Positions 22,551-32,856 of a stretch of DNA of 64,000 bases are shown here, piece after piece. A program made the position numbers and the translations under genes. The notes under the pieces are model-generated. The model saw nothing but the letters and a program-made list of their open reading frames with translations. It was not told the origin of the DNA and ran no database searches. The stretch comes from Allodiplogaster sudhausi (taxonomy: Eukaryota; Nematoda; Chromadorea; Rhabditida; Diplogasteridae). The stretch spans positions 1,486,501 through 1,550,500 of the forward strand of contig CALZFC010000041.1 of the NCBI GenBank assembly GCA_945643635.1. Reading direction: 5' to 3'. How positions within the stretch are numbered: the stretch's first letter is position 1; every line of letters begins with the position of its first letter.

Positions 22551-25500
22551 TCATGACTCGGGGGGCTCCTGCTTGACAATCGGCTCCTCTTTGACTACCT
22601 GAAATTACTCAACCTATTATATAACAAGAATAACTTTAGTAAGTAAAACAAAACCTAGTCATCTTTTATTGAAACATATTAAGTCTAACTAATTAGGATC
22701 TTCTAATATTTCATATTAAAACGAAGTGAAACCAAACCACAAGAGGCGGGCGAGGACGAGGAGGAACATAATCAGGATTCATCATGGCGAGCACGTTCGC
22801 GACCACACGGTCACTGAAAACATATACGCACCCTTTTTATTTCAAGTGAATTAATTAAACTAGCCGCAAATAAAATTAGCTCAGATGTAAGAGATAGACT
22901 CAAATACAGGGGTGGCTGGCCCCGGCCCCGGGGGCCGACCTCGGGGTCCGGGGCCGACCTTGGGGGCAGGGGGCCGTGGATAATTGAGTGAAGTTCACCC
23001 CCAGTTGAATAGCACGAGCCAATTTATGATGAAAAGTGCCCCGATTTATTTAGTAAGCGTTACAGATGTACGTATTTTCTCAGTTTTAAATGAATTTTGC
23101 CTCCGACGCAGATATTTTTCAGAAAAATTTCAAGATTTGGGGCCGGGGCCTACTTCGGGGCCGACCCCGGGGGCCGGGGCCGACCTCGGGGGCCAGAGCC
23201 GAGCCAGGGCCGACCTCGGGGGCCAGAGCCGAGCCGGGGCCGACCACCGGGGCCGGGGCCTACCCTGGGGGCCGGGGCAGGATATTTTCGGCAACCGGCC
23301 ACCACTGCTCAAATACACAGTTAATTCGTCGTACTTAACGAGTTATGATTGTGCTCGAGAAACACCTCTTTGTAGCATTTGCGAAGAGTCATTGGAATAT
23401 TAAAACATATATTTGAAAAAAGAAAGAATGCTCACCATGCTCGTTGCAGACGCGGAGTTGGCGCACGCTGCACGGGAGGCGTCGCGGGCCAGGCACGCGT
23501 CGCGGTCAGCGAAGGAGTAGGCGCGGAAGCGACAATGGCCAACGGTGGCAGCGGTGGAGCGCTGAAGCAATGAAGATTTTCAATTTTTCTAACCTGTATT
23601 ATAACATTTAATTGCATAAAAACAGGGAAAAACTTATTAGTAGTAAGTTTTTCAGCGTTTTCCAGGGAAGCTTTAGCGATTGGGAACAAAAAAGAAGAAG
23701 AAAAAAGAAGTTGATGCACTGACCAAGCCGACATTTCCACTGGCAAGGAAGGCAAGGCACGCGGTGCGGTCTCGGGACGCGTCGCGGTCAACGCAGAAGT
23801 TGAAGCGGTGGTAGAAGTAGGCGGCGCTGGCGGCGCACTAGATTACGAAGAATTGAAATTTATCAAGCCTGTATTATGCTATCTAATTGCTCTAAACTTT
23901 TAAATTTTAATAAATACTTTTGAACACAAATTAGTAGTTGTAGTTTATAACGTATAACAGAAATGAAAGTGGTGATCGATCGATTGGTACGAAAAGAGAA
24001 GACACACGCACAGGATCGGAGAGGGGGGTACCGAGCGAGCGGGGGCGGCCGTTGTTGGCACCGCCGCCGGCGGATTCACTGCTCTCTTTCCCATCTTCTT
24101 CTTCTTCTGCTGCTGCTGCTTCTTCCTCAGAATGCGCAGGTCTCTGTATTGATTCTGGAAAAAAAAGAAGAATGGTGCACATGGTTAGGGAAGTAGTGCG
24201 AAGAAGGCTAAATCATGCTTTTGCTGCACGTTATGATTGGAAAGAAGAAAAGAGCGCAGCACCTTAATGAGCCGGCCGGAAGCGAAGAATCCACGGCACG
24301 CGTAGATCTTCTTTCTTGGCTGCTTCTTCGTAGACACTGAAAATTGAAAAAGTTATCGAGGAACAATACATTATTTAGATATTTATTTATATATACTTTC
24401 TTAATCCTAAACTAGCTGGATTCCACAGGTCAAATGAGTAGATTATACACCAGATAAAACCACTAACACAAGCAGTGCGGCCAAAATATCCCTTGGCGTA
24501 TTATAGGAGATTTTATAGTTATTAAATTAAAGAGTAAAATGAAGTAATGGAAGGGCAGACCAAGCGGCTTGTGCTTCTTGTGTTGCGCTGCGCGAGTGGA
24601 CGACGTTGCCACCGGAACCTACAAGAAACGGCGGGGTAAGCATAGCCAAATTCATCAAAAGGTGTAGTTACAGTTCAGTTATTTTTAAAAAGTAGTACAA
24701 AAATTTGATTAATCTCCAAATTATGGGTCGAAAAAAAGGTCTTGATCATGTTCACTCTTTAGCCCTACAGCTTTGGAAAATAAATCGGTCCTCGGGGCAA
24801 AGCATTGTCATCTCTCCAAGGGTTGAAAACAGCGTAAAACTCCTTGTACACAGAAGCCGATGCGTAGTCCGTTAAACAGCAATTCAAGTTCATAATTTAT
24901 ATAATAATTCAATAACGGTAAGACAGAGTATATGTATGTTAGCAAAAAGCAGAACCTAATGGTATATTTTCTTGCGATATCTCGGCAGTATCCCTCCTTT
25001 TCCGCGTCATATATTCTTACTGGTCGGTAAGAAAAGAGGCAGATTCAATTTCTAAACCTGCGCGGTGTCCGAATTGATGGCCGCGGCGGCGCAAATGCAG
25101 TTGCGAGGAAGCAGCGGGCGTCCACGCGGACGCGTCGCGGCTATATATATAATAGTTTTTTTTTATTTTATTTTTTTCTCATCAAGAAGTGCGTGCTAAA
25201 TTCTCGTATGTTTTAAATGATGCTACTTACAATTAGTTATTAAATTAAACAGTAAAATTAATGATGGAGAAGTGCCGACCCAGCGCCTGGTGCTTCTTGT
25301 GATGGGCAGAGCGAGAAGACGATGCAGCATCCGGAGTCTATAAGCAGTCTCAGGAAAAAAGGCTAATTGCAAGTGCATAACACATGGCCAAAGAAGCCAC
25401 CAAACTGGTATAAATAAATAGAAAGTAACTTTGGTTAGATAAAAATGGTTGCATTCTTCATAATTTTCACTAATCTCCGGAGGCTACTGTAGTATTAAAA

Positions 25501-27415
25501 TGCCTTCAAACATGCGAAATCATAGTTCTATATCATATTTGTCCTTTAATCCAATATTCTGGGAATTAAATTGCCCAGAACTTCGCAATCTTTCCAATTG
25601 GAAAACGAAATAACATCTTCAGAATTGATGATACAAAGAGATTCAATCGAAACCTGCGCAGTGCCTACCGCAGTGATGGCCACGACGGCGCCAATGTTCT
25701 TGCGAAGCGGCGGCGACGGAAGGGCAAGGCGCGGGCGTCCACGCGGACGCGACGCGGCTGTATATAATTATTATTATTTCTTTTCGTATATAATTATTAG
25801 TACTTTATTTAATATAAAATTGTTATTATTTCATTTTGTATATAATTATTAATACTTCATTTTATATATAATTACTATCATTTCATTTTACACATAACAA
25901 TTAATGCTTCATTTTATATGTAATAATTATTTTTATTACATTTTGCTAGTTGCACACTTCCTTTTTTTCTCTCCTAAACTAGCTGGTTCCTACAAGATTA
26001 TAAACAAAACAAAAAGAAAACCACGGGCACAAGAAGTGCGTGCAAAATGTTCGAATGCTTTAAATGATATAGTATTTAGCTTAATTAAGTTAAATAGTAA
26101 AATGAAGTGAAAGAAGTGCCGACCCAGCGTCTTGCGCTTCTTGTGAAGAACAGAGCGAGAAGATGGCGGCGCAGCATTAGGCATCTATAAGCAGTCCCAG
26201 GAATCTTCAGGCTAATTGAAAGCATAAAAGACATGGCCAAAGTAGCCACGAAACCGGTATAAATAAATAAGCTGTAATATTAGCTAATATTTTCTCACGA
26301 AATCTCGACGATTCAGTCATTTTTCCCGGCAGAGATGTACTTGCTGGTCCGCAACAAAAGTGGGCAATTCAATCGAAACCTGATGTGTGCCCGCAGTGAT
26401 GGTAGCCACGGCGACAATGTTCTTGCGAGGGCGCCCACGCGGACGCGTCGCGGCTAGCTGACGCGTCGCGGCTGGCTGACGCGTCGCGGCTGCCTGATGC
26501 GTCGCGGTTGGCTGACGCGTCGCGACAGGCGACTGGCTTACAATGCGCGGGCGGCCACGCGGATGCGGTGGGGGTGCGAACCGACACTGGAAAGCCAAGT
26601 TTTTTTCTTAAATTGCCAAAAACCATTAGAATGGTACCATCACTAAAAGGATCAATTACAAAAAAGAAAGCTTATTAGGCATAATATTTCACATCTTGCG
26701 TCCAACATAAGAAGAATTGACAAAAACCTTATATATTTTAATAAATAATTTGCTTTCAAGCAAAGATGTCTGAAGAATTGATTGCTTTCGAAAGAATATT
26801 AAACAGTATGAATAGAAGGCTACAGGGAAGAAAAGGGTCCATGTAATGCATGGACCCACTTTGGTTTTTGACCGGTTTTGACCGGCCAAATTTACCCCAC
26901 TATTATAACCTGAAGAGATAAGGTACTTAACACGAGACCAATTAAAAGGAGATTCTGAATAAATAACGTCATTTTTACAGAAATTTGTTCCCCCTCACCC
27001 CCCTTTTTCACAGTAAACCTATTATCTGAGCGGCGGTTTGTTTGGATATGCTTATTTTTAGAAAAAAATTTTTTTTTTACTACCCCACCCTGAATTTCGA
27101 GCCCATTTTGGGTTTACCCCACCCTACTTTTCCGAGCCATGCATGGACCCTTTTCTTCCCTGGAAGGCTATAGCGCAGCCTTCAGGTTTGGCGCGAGGCT
27201 TTCAAACTGGCTGGCTCGAACCTCTTTGTTGTGATTCCAGATGGCTCCCTTACTGTAGCAGTAGTAGCCACAGCGGCACACGATCGGGGCATCGGCTGCG
27301 TGCTCGGCCGGATGCGAAGCCTTGCGGTGGTGGATGAGGCCGCGCGACGTGCGGAAGGTTCGCGAGCAGTTCGGACAGCCGACAACAGAAGCGGGCACGA
27401 GAGCGTTCGAGATAG
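22551..27415 (-). CDS. Nuclear protein with C2H2 fingers, repeated AT-hooks and VKEEP/VKQEP tail (native copy)
   Basis: Exons, right to left. 27,415-27,222 has two C2H2-like fingers (CPNCSRTF, CRCGYYCYSKG). 26,586-26,380 follows in phase 0 and has AT-hook cores HPRGRPR and RPRGRPRK around AATRQ repeats. 25,757-25,654 and 25,140-25,058 are further AT-hook exons (RPRGRPR, RPRGRP). Three exons starting 26,184, 25,337 and 24,618 share SSRSxxHKKxxxLGRHF. 24,336-24,263 has STKKQLRKK. 24,154-24,008 is Lys/Gln- then Pro-rich. 23,837-23,724 and 23,561-23,436 have DRDASRDRTACL and DRDACLARDAS. An exon from 22,813 has VPPRPRPP. 22,598-22,551 has VVKEEPIVKQEPPES and stop. AT-hooks bind AT-rich minor groove and VKEEP is a typical SUMO site, so a chromatin or transcription role is likely. 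I do not recognise the family. The exits from the HKK exons and the link before 22,813 are unresolved. Confidence 0.6.
22905..23300. repeat. GC-rich CCCCGGCC repeat tracts, native copy
   Basis: Same two tracts as at 18,165-18,562, reversed and 10 bp shorter overall. They lie within the gene between the DRDACL and VPPRPRPP exons. Confidence 0.8.
26823..27162. mobile_element. hAT-like MITE, complete, 340 bp
   Basis: Terminal inverted repeats begin CAGGGAAGAAAAGGGTCCAT and are perfect for about 21 bp at both ends. The element is flanked by an 8-bp duplication GAAGGCTA (26,815-26,822 and 27,163-27,170). CAGGG ends plus an 8-bp target duplication are the hAT pattern. There is no coding capacity. 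It lies in the intron between the zinc-finger exon and the first AT-hook exon. Confidence 0.88.
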
Positions 27416-27703
27416 CTAGAAAGAAAGTGGCTGCTGTTTTTTAAGCCTTTTCAAACCATTTCTAACACCTGTACCCCAAGATCCAGGTCATCCATAGGGG
27501 TATATTTCATCACTATAGAAGTATTGATTGCGCAAGAAAGCGTTGTCAGCCATGGCATACTTCAGAATTGAAAAGGTTAAAAAGGTATATTGACTCATTT
27601 ACAGACCCATCTTGATTTCAGGCGTCATAGGAGCCATTCTCCACCTAAACATTTAACTCAACAACTTTGAGTTCTCCAAAACAACTTCCCCGTCCTGTTT
27701 TCC
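27416..27703. other. Spacer upstream of the C2H2/AT-hook gene
   Basis: No exon or repeat seen. It holds the 5' side of the minus-strand C2H2 gene, whose start exon I could not find. Confidence 0.4.
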
Positions 27704-28034
27704 TCAAGCAGTCGACAGTGGCGCTTTTTCCATGTCATGCTTGAACTCATCCGAAAGAATAGCATGACGGAATAGATCATGAGGCGATAAAGTATGAATA
27801 CAAGCAAAGAAAAAAGAATAATATTGAACAGACCAGCAACCACTTTCCTCCTTATTCTTTTTTTGTCTTTTCAATTGTCCTCGCAAACTGAAGTGAGAAA
27901 GAGAAAAAAGGGACTCACACATTGTTGTCGATTCGAGCGAGCAGAAGAAGAAGGAGAACGACCGGGCAGCTAGCCAGAATCGGGATCACTAGAGCAATAA
28001 AAGGACCAAATAAGCAGTAAAAGTGATTCGCCAT
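27704..28034 (-). CDS. Small single-pass membrane protein, 99 residues, two exons
   Basis: Exon 1 (28,034-27,919) starts MANHFYCLFGPFIAL and runs into a strongly hydrophobic segment (VVLLLLLLA), then a GTGAGT donor. Exon 2 (27,887-27,704) begins after a CTTCAG acceptor with LRGQLKRQKKNKEE and ends in APLSTA and stop. The two exons join in frame to exactly 100 codons across a 31-bp intron, short even for a nematode. The basic stretch just after the hydrophobic segment would put the C-terminus in the cytoplasm. I recognise no family. It is not visibly related to the membrane protein family at 31.7 kb. Confidence 0.5.
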
Positions 28035-28370
28035 GAAAATTCAACAAAAAGCAATGAACCGCAACAACAAAAATAAAATAAAAATAGATCAACAGCAGCT
28101 GTGGCTTGGAATTTTAGGCACACGAAGCGTAATATTCACCAAGAACTAATTTACCACACACACTTACCCAAACGACAAAGACCACCACGCATAAAGTATA
28201 ATAACCCTGCACCCAAGCCTTAATAACACTGCACCCACGTTTTTAATAGACTTCAGTCATCCTTGTAAAAGTTAGTACAAATTTTGCATACATCTTACTT
28301 TTACTTTTCGCGTGCTATGGTGCTGTTTATTTTTCACGCGTTTTCTCTACTATGGAATGCATTTTAGTAA

Positions 28371-28446
<76 letters not shown>

Positions 28447-29132
28447 TAGAGATAGAAAGGGAGTTCAAAATGCATGCCATTCAATGTAAAACAACATGAT
28501 AAGCCAAGGCTGTTCCATAAACGACTGCTTATTTGATCTACTCACCTTATGTAAAGTGCATAAAAATTAGTAGATAAAAGAACAATTTATGACGATGTGT
28601 GTAGCATAGAATTATGCTGTCAGATATTCAGAGAGAAAGAGAGAGAGAGACAGACAGAGAGCGAGAGGGCACGATTGCCATTCGGAGACATCAACTGCAT
28701 CAAAGGAGAGGGGAAAAGAGAAGAGAGGGAAGCGACCGAAGCAGGCAAAAGGGAAAGCAAGTACCACTGTTCTGTATTAGTTGATAATTTTGATCTACCA
28801 CCCTGAATTCGTCCCCGATTGGCTTGATGCTAAAGACACTCCCAACTCTTCTATTCACATCTCCCATCTCCCTCTCGTTCTTTCACTCCCTTTACCAGCT
28901 CATGCTCTCGAGTGTCTTTAATTCAAGAAGTAAGAGATACTGTTAGACTTAATGATTTATACTACTTACAAGCTTGTATACATATATCACAGAAGAGCTT
29001 AGTTATACAAGGGAACAATGAGGCGCATAGTAATGAATAAAACATAAGCAGCTAGATAGAGTCCTATCAGAGTGGGAGGAGGAAGAGGGCGGGTTTATCA
29101 CCTGAGGGGTGGAAGTGGGAGGGCAGATCTCC
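28035..29132. other. Spacer with left unit of a diverged direct repeat
   Basis: 28,100-28,630 resembles 31,125-31,600 in the same orientation (see the repeat entry). GA microsatellites lie at 28,372-28,450 and 28,631-28,670. No gene is supported. Confidence 0.6.
28100..28630. repeat. Diverged direct repeat, left unit (right unit about 31,125-31,600)
   Basis: Shares GGCTTGGAATTTTA, CATAAAGTATAATAACCCTG and AAGTTAGTACAAATTTT, plus a GA tract and AATTATGCTGTCAGATATTC, with the right unit, with many substitutions and indels between. The two units flank the cysteine-rich gene. No terminal repeats or coding sequence are visible. Confidence 0.7.
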
Positions 29133-30191
29133 TCAGCAGACGCATCTGCCCGAGTTGCAGGGGAGTCCGTGGCAGGCGTCGCTGTCCGTGCCGTCGCAGT
29201 CCTTCTGGTTGCACAGCTTGGTGAGAGCATCCAGGTACGAGGCGTAGCCGGCAGTCTTGTAGCCCTGAAGAAGGAAGAGATTAGGATGGGACAGAAGAGC
29301 AGGGAGATTGGCAAAGAGAAAGTGGAGAAATCAGGATGAGAAAGAGATGGACAAACTGATGAAATAGAACGAGAGGTGCAGAGAGATGGACAGAGAGAGA
29401 GAAAGAGAGTAAGTGCAGACATAGAGAGAGAGAGAAGACAGAGAGACGGAGAGAGAGAGAACGCGAGCGACGGAATTAGAGACGGTTAGAGACGGCTCCA
29501 GCCTTACCTCGTTGCAGTCGCACTTCTTGGTGTTCTTGTTGCAGGCGCCCGTGAGTCCTCCGCACTGCTCGTCCGTCTCGCAGCTCCAGAAGGTGATGCA
29601 CGCGTTGCAGTTGCACTGAAAGAAGAAGGAGGATGGGATCAGAGATGAGAGAGAAAGGAAGAGAGAGGAGAGAGAGAGAGGAGAGATTGAAGGCATATCA
29701 GAAAGACAAAAAGATATAGATAGAGGTAGATCAGAGGAACAGGGAGACAGAAAGAGAGAGAGAAGGGAGAAATGAGGTAGACGAGAGAAGAGAGACAGAG
29801 AGAAGATAGAAGAGATTGACCTTCTTGATGAAGGCGCCTATGCACGTGCCGTTGGTGCCGTCCTTCTTGATGCCGCACTCCTCGTTCGAGTAGCACGCCT
29901 CGAAGGACTGAAAGGATTTTATATTAATTAATTAATTATCACAGTTTCGTTTACAATTAATCATTACAAAATACTTTAAATGGACTACGGCATAGAACTT
30001 TTTGGATTGCTTTTAGAATGACGAACAAACCTGGCAAGTCGCGTTGAACTCAGTGGTGGTCGACTCGACAGTGGTCGTCGTGGTCTCGGCCGGGAGTGTA
30101 TGGTCGGCGCAGCCACGGAGGACGTCGACTCTTGGGCGAGGCAGTAGACGGCGAGGAGAGGGGCGAGGAAGAGCAGAGAGGAAGGAGACAT
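29133..30191 (-). CDS. Secreted cysteine-rich protein, four exons, frame clash in exon 1
   Basis: Exon 1 (30,191-30,031) starts MSPSSLLFLAPLLAVYCLAQ, a good signal peptide. Exons 2-4 (29,907-29,821, 29,615-29,508 and 29,264-29,133) are all whole-codon exons. They carry cysteine-rich modules: EACYSNEECG, CNCNACITFWSCETDEQCGG and NKNTKKCDCNE, then DACHGLPCNSGRCVC and stop. A Thr-rich stretch (TTTTVESTTTEFNATCQ) joins exon 1 to exon 2 in phase, but it lies in a different frame from the signal peptide. A one-base indel near 30,130 is needed to connect them. The clash may be a sequencing error, since everything else is intact. The protein should be extracellular; I cannot name the family. Introns are GA-rich. 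Confidence 0.6.
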
Positions 30192-30753
30192 CGTAGAGAG
30201 AGAGCGAGAGCGAGAGAGAGAACTGTGCTAAAAAGGGAGATGGGGAGAGAGGGATCGATGATTAACAATAGTGGATAGAAACGGCGCGCAAAGCAAGATA
30301 ACTATGTAAAATGGCGGATAGAAGTTGGGAGCAAACGAAGGAGAGTGGGGTGCAGGGAGAGAGCAAAAGAGAGAGAGAGCAAGACGAGAGAGAAAGAGAG
30401 CGAGAGAGAGAGAGAGAGAAAGAGAGACAGAAAGTGAAGAAGAAGAACGTGACGAGCACAAGTAGATCAGATAGATTTTTTCCCCTCTTCTCGCCTGACA
30501 GGCGAGAAGCGGCGAAAGAGAAAGAGAAAAAGAGAAAAGAGAGAAAGAAGAGAAGAGAAAAAGAGAAAGAGAAAAGAGAAAAAGAGAAAAAGAGAAAAAG
30601 AGAAAAAGAGAAAAAGAGAAAAAAAAGAGAAAAAGAGAAAAAGAGAAAAAGAAAAAGAGAAAAAGAGAAAAAGAGAAAAAGAGAAAAAGAGAAAGAGAGA
30701 AAAGAGAAAAAGAGAAAGAGAAAAAGAGAAAAAGAGAAAAAGAAAAAAGAGAA

Positions 30754-30795
<42 letters not shown>

Positions 30796-31124
30796 AGGCC
30801 GAGCCATGGGGGAAGCAGCAGCATGAGAGACGCAGAAAAAGCATAGAAGTCGATCCGGAACGAGGAGAAGATGCTTGCTGACTAACTGACAATGAGTGGG
30901 CCCCTTTTATAGGCGTTTGAAGACGCGTGAGATGCGGTGTGGTCAGGAAGCGAGAGGTGATCTACATCTGATCATCCTATCGATGCCTCTCCTCGCATCG
31001 CTCTCGTCAACTCTCTCGCTCTCTCTCTCTCGCAATCTCTCTCTCTCTCTCGCTCTCTCTCTCTCTCTCGCTATCTGCCTCCCTCACTCTCTTTCTCTCT
31101 ATCTCTACTTGCTTCTATTTTTAT

Positions 31125-31600
31125 TAGACACGTGGCTTGGAATTTTATTAGGCACGTAAAGCGCGGAAGGGCCAAATAGCAATATTCACCATGAACTTAC
31201 CACACTAAGCCAAATGACAAAGTCCACCATGCATAAAGTATAATAACCCTGCACCCAAGTGTTCTTCAGCCATCCTTGTAAAAGTTAGTACAAATTTTAC
31301 ATACATACATCTTATTTTTTACTTTTCGCGTGCATTGATGTTGTTTTTCTTCACGCGTTTGTACTACTATGTAATACATTTTAGTAAAGAGAGAGAGAGA
31401 GAGAGAGAAAGGGAGTTCAAAATGCATGTCATTCAATTTAAAACAGTATGATAAGCCAAGGCTGTTCCATAAAAGAACAGCTTGTTTGATCTACTCATCT
31501 TACGTAAAGTGCATAAAAATTAGTAAATAAAAGAAAATTTTTTTGACGATGTGTGTAGTTCAGAATTATGCTGTCAGATATTCAGTGATCTCGCTCAAAA
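31125..31600. repeat. Diverged direct repeat, right unit
   Basis: Partner of 28,100-28,630. At its right end it abuts the 3' flank of the first membrane-protein gene. Confidence 0.7.
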
Positions 31601-31659
31601 CCGTTTCAAACAACATTTTTTGTACCATGTTTCATACAAAAAGTCATTTATTCGGAGGG

Positions 31660-31704
31660 CAGAGATCGGAGCAAAGTGGGACGGATCGGAGCAGAGTGGG
31701 ACAC
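31660..31704 (-). repeat. 20-bp minisatellite after stop codon, 2 units
   Basis: Unit GATCGGAGCAGAGTGGGACA. Further arrays, each placed just past the stop of a membrane-protein copy, lie at about 36,885-36,926, 44,489-44,549, 49,682-49,724, 52,444-52,545 and 55,929-56,032. They hold 2 to 5 units and always keep the same orientation relative to the gene. Confidence 0.88.
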
Positions 31705-31705
31705 C

Positions 31706-32244
31706 CTATTGCAAGAGCATCGAGACCTCGGTGCCCTCCTTCATCAGCTCGAGGAGCGCGATTCGGTTGATCTCGCGAGAGAGCTCGATCGGGAGGAGGC
31801 GGCGGAGCACGGCATCCATCACTTCGAAGGTGCTCGTGGTGGAGGAGCGGAGGCGGGCGTCCAGCTGTGAGTGAGAGGGGGAGAGAGAGAGAGGGAGAGA
31901 GAGACAACGAGAGAAGAGAGACCCTGAAAGTGGAAGGGGTAACTCTCACCTTGCGGAAGGCGTGGAATCGAACGAGGAGCAGCAGCACCACGACGACAAC
32001 GTTCAGCGTGATGACGACGAAGGCGAAGCCGAAGACCAACGCACCGAGTTCCTGAAGATTTATTTATTTTAAAAATTACTTTAAATTATATTTTAAAATT
32101 TATTTTCGACTTGTTTTACGTTAAATTCATTATTCAAATAAGTAAATAACTAAATAAAAATGAGCAGACTTCACACGAAGCGGGCGGAATCGTAGTGGTC
32201 GCCTCAGACCGGAGCGACGACGACGAGAACGAGGAGTTGGACAT
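31706..32244 (-). CDS. Single-pass membrane protein, family copy 1 (intact, 111 residues)
   Basis: Exon 1 (32,244-32,170) is a Ser/Thr-rich N-terminus, MSNSSFSSSSLRSEATTT, ending in ASCE. Exon 2 (32,051-31,950, 34 codons) starts ELGALVFGFAFVVI and is the transmembrane segment, ending RFHAFRK. Exon 3 (31,864-31,706) starts LDARLRSSTTSTFEVMDAVL and ends EVSMLLQ and stop; it looks like an amphipathic cytoplasmic tail. All joins are phase 0. The Ser/Thr N-terminus may be an O-glycosylated ectodomain. No known domain. The PLA2-like gene copy B1 lies upstream on the same strand. A TATA box lies about 200 bp upstream, and an AATAAA lies past the stop. Confidence 0.7.
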
Positions 32245-32248
32245 CTTT

Positions 32249-32666
32249 GGTGGGGGGAACAAAGTCAAGTTGGACAGAATCAGTGAGAGAGCGGAGAGAG
32301 AAGCCGCCGCTCGCGAAGGTGACAGTGAGAGGAACTGAGATGGGAAGGGGCCGAGGGATCAAGGAAAGTTGATATGATTGTGCATTGCAGAATTCAGGAC
32401 ACTCATAATAAACTTTGAGAAGAGCACTTACAAAAGTGCACTTTTATAAGGTCACTTTTAAATTTTTTTTTTATTTATTTATTAAACTGCACTTTTTTAT
32501 TGCTAAACTTTTTTTTGCTCCTATGAACAAATCGATAGCTATGATCGATAAATCAGATTGGCATCTTTTTTGCTTCGCGTATTTGAATGACTCTGCCTTT
32601 TTATCGTTCTCTCGTAATCTCGTTCTCTTCTTCTCTCATTTCTCTCATTCACTCCTCATCACTTTT

Positions 32667-32705
<39 letters not shown>

Positions 32706-32856
32706 AATTTGTGCATATTTCTCCGAATTCACTTCTCTTGGCCAGCCGTCTCAGATGGATCTCCTTCGTGCTCACTCTCCTATTTTAAACGTGGAATTTC
32801 AAACCTCGTCAAAACATTGTCTCTTGTTTCATTACAGTGAAGTTAGAGAAGTTTTT
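32249..32856. other. Promoter and spacer between copies A1 and B1
   Basis: Includes the conserved 5' leader of the membrane-protein gene, the TATA region, and a CT microsatellite at 32,669-32,704. No other gene. Confidence 0.5.
32441..32448 (-). promoter_or_regulatory. TATA box of membrane-protein copy 1
   Basis: TATAAAAG on the minus strand followed by TGCACTTTTG. The same TATAAAAG-GCACTTTTG arrangement precedes the other copies. Confidence 0.55.

Larger units (their letters stand above)
21032..26994 (+). repeat. Zig-zag segment, native copy (right arm of P3)
   Basis: Counterpart of the inverted copy 14,675-20,443. 24,456-26,994 is also the source-like sequence of forward copy 1. To its right the sequence continues without a break into the zinc-finger exon at 27,222-27,415, so I take this copy as native. 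Confidence 0.85.
30192..31705. other. GA-rich tract, TATA box and right direct-repeat unit
   Basis: 30,330-30,800 is almost pure GA/GAAA repeat; its long open frames are composition artefacts. A TATAAAAGGGG motif on the minus strand lies at about 30,903-30,913, with an ATG at 30,824, but no following exon is convincing. 31,010-31,110 is CT-rich. 31,125-31,600 is the right unit of the direct repeat. Confidence 0.6.

Noticed and set aside
30228..30892. Long Ser/Leu/Phe or Lys/Glu/Arg ORFs in GA-rich DNA
   Set aside because: All are translations of a GA/GAAA microsatellite. The same applies to Ser/Leu-rich ORFs at 2.3-2.6, 4.6-5.3, 18.9-19.2, 22.3, 46.6, 52.9, 55.5-55.8, 58.3, 61.2 and 63.3-63.8 kb.
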